From positions 1 to 22,879 of the forward strand of contig NZ_CAMVPU010000057.1 of the NCBI RefSeq assembly GCF_947169445.1: 22,879 bases of DNA. The letters run 5' to 3'. This DNA is from an uncultured Butyrivibrio sp. GTDB lineage: Bacteria > Bacillota > Clostridia > Lachnospirales > Lachnospiraceae. Below are positions 22,817 to 22,879 of the stretch, piece after piece (positions within the stretch are counted from its first letter, which is position 1; every line of letters begins with the position of its first letter). The translations under genes were made by a program, and so were the position numbers. The notes under the pieces were generated by a model. The model worked only from the letters and a program-made list of their open reading frames with translations, ran no database searches and was not told where the DNA came from.

Positions 22817-22879
22817 TGGATGGCGGTGGATTCGAACCACCGAAGCAATTTGCAGCAGATTTACAGTCTGTCCCCTTTG
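22817..22879 (-). tRNA. tRNA-Tyr (GTA), 5' part beyond the window
   Basis: Read on the minus strand, the sequence contains an anticodon loop CTGTAAAT with anticodon GTA (plus-strand 22862-22864), a long class II variable arm (GCAAATTGC), a T-arm GGTGGTTCGAATCCACC and the acceptor strand GCCATCC with discriminator A. Long variable arm plus GTA identify tRNA-Tyr. The CCA end is not encoded (the next bases are TTTG). The D-arm and 5' acceptor strand lie largely outside the window. Confidence 0.92.

Overview
The window is almost entirely one long minus-strand operon for the oxygen-independent (anaerobic, cobalt-early) route to adenosylcobalamin. A few unrelated features lie at each edge. Strong AGGAGG-type Shine-Dalgarno sites, AT-rich promoters, lipobox lipoproteins, an encoded tRNA without CCA, and the protein types all point to a Gram-positive anaerobe of the Clostridia. 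Lachnospiraceae (Butyrivibrio or relatives) is my best guess from protein resemblance, but I could not run a search. I see no insertion sequences, phage genes or CRISPR.

Right edge, read on the minus strand: a tRNA-Tyr cut by the window end, its intrinsic terminator, then a Cof-type HAD phosphatase with its own extended -10 promoter. Next comes a strong promoter (21733-21761), a cobalamin riboswitch (about 21515-21712) and an expression platform with an intrinsic terminator plus a second terminator-like hairpin just before the first structural gene.

The operon (about 21289 down to 2291) runs: an exported lipoprotein cobaltochelatase of the CbiK family; a lipoprotein ABC substrate-binding protein; cbiP; cbiC; cbiD; cbiF; an FecCD/BtuC-type permease; its ATPase; cbiG; cbiH; a three-domain cbiJ-cbiE-cbiT fusion; cbiA; cobT; cobU; cobS; cbiB; cobD. 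These genes cover cobalt insertion, ring methylation and contraction, amidation, aminopropanol arm synthesis and attachment, and nucleotide loop assembly. Not in the window are cbiL (C20 methyltransferase), uroporphyrinogen methyltransferase and precorrin-2 dehydrogenase, the corrinoid adenosyltransferase, the CobC-type phosphatase and a CbiMNQO cobalt importer. These are either elsewhere or replaced.

Left edge: two genes encode a divergent two-subunit aconitase-X-type dehydratase, followed by a region with two tandem imperfect hairpins and a small cysteine-rich protein. These have no obvious link to cobalamin.

The most unusual point is the front of the operon. The chelatase has a lipoprotein signal, a NEAT-like beta domain and a helical spacer ahead of a complete CbiK domain. 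The following substrate-binding lipoprotein has a domain of the same general pattern. Together they suggest a cell-surface tetrapyrrole/cobalt handling module coupled to an importer, even though the rest of the pathway is cytoplasmic.
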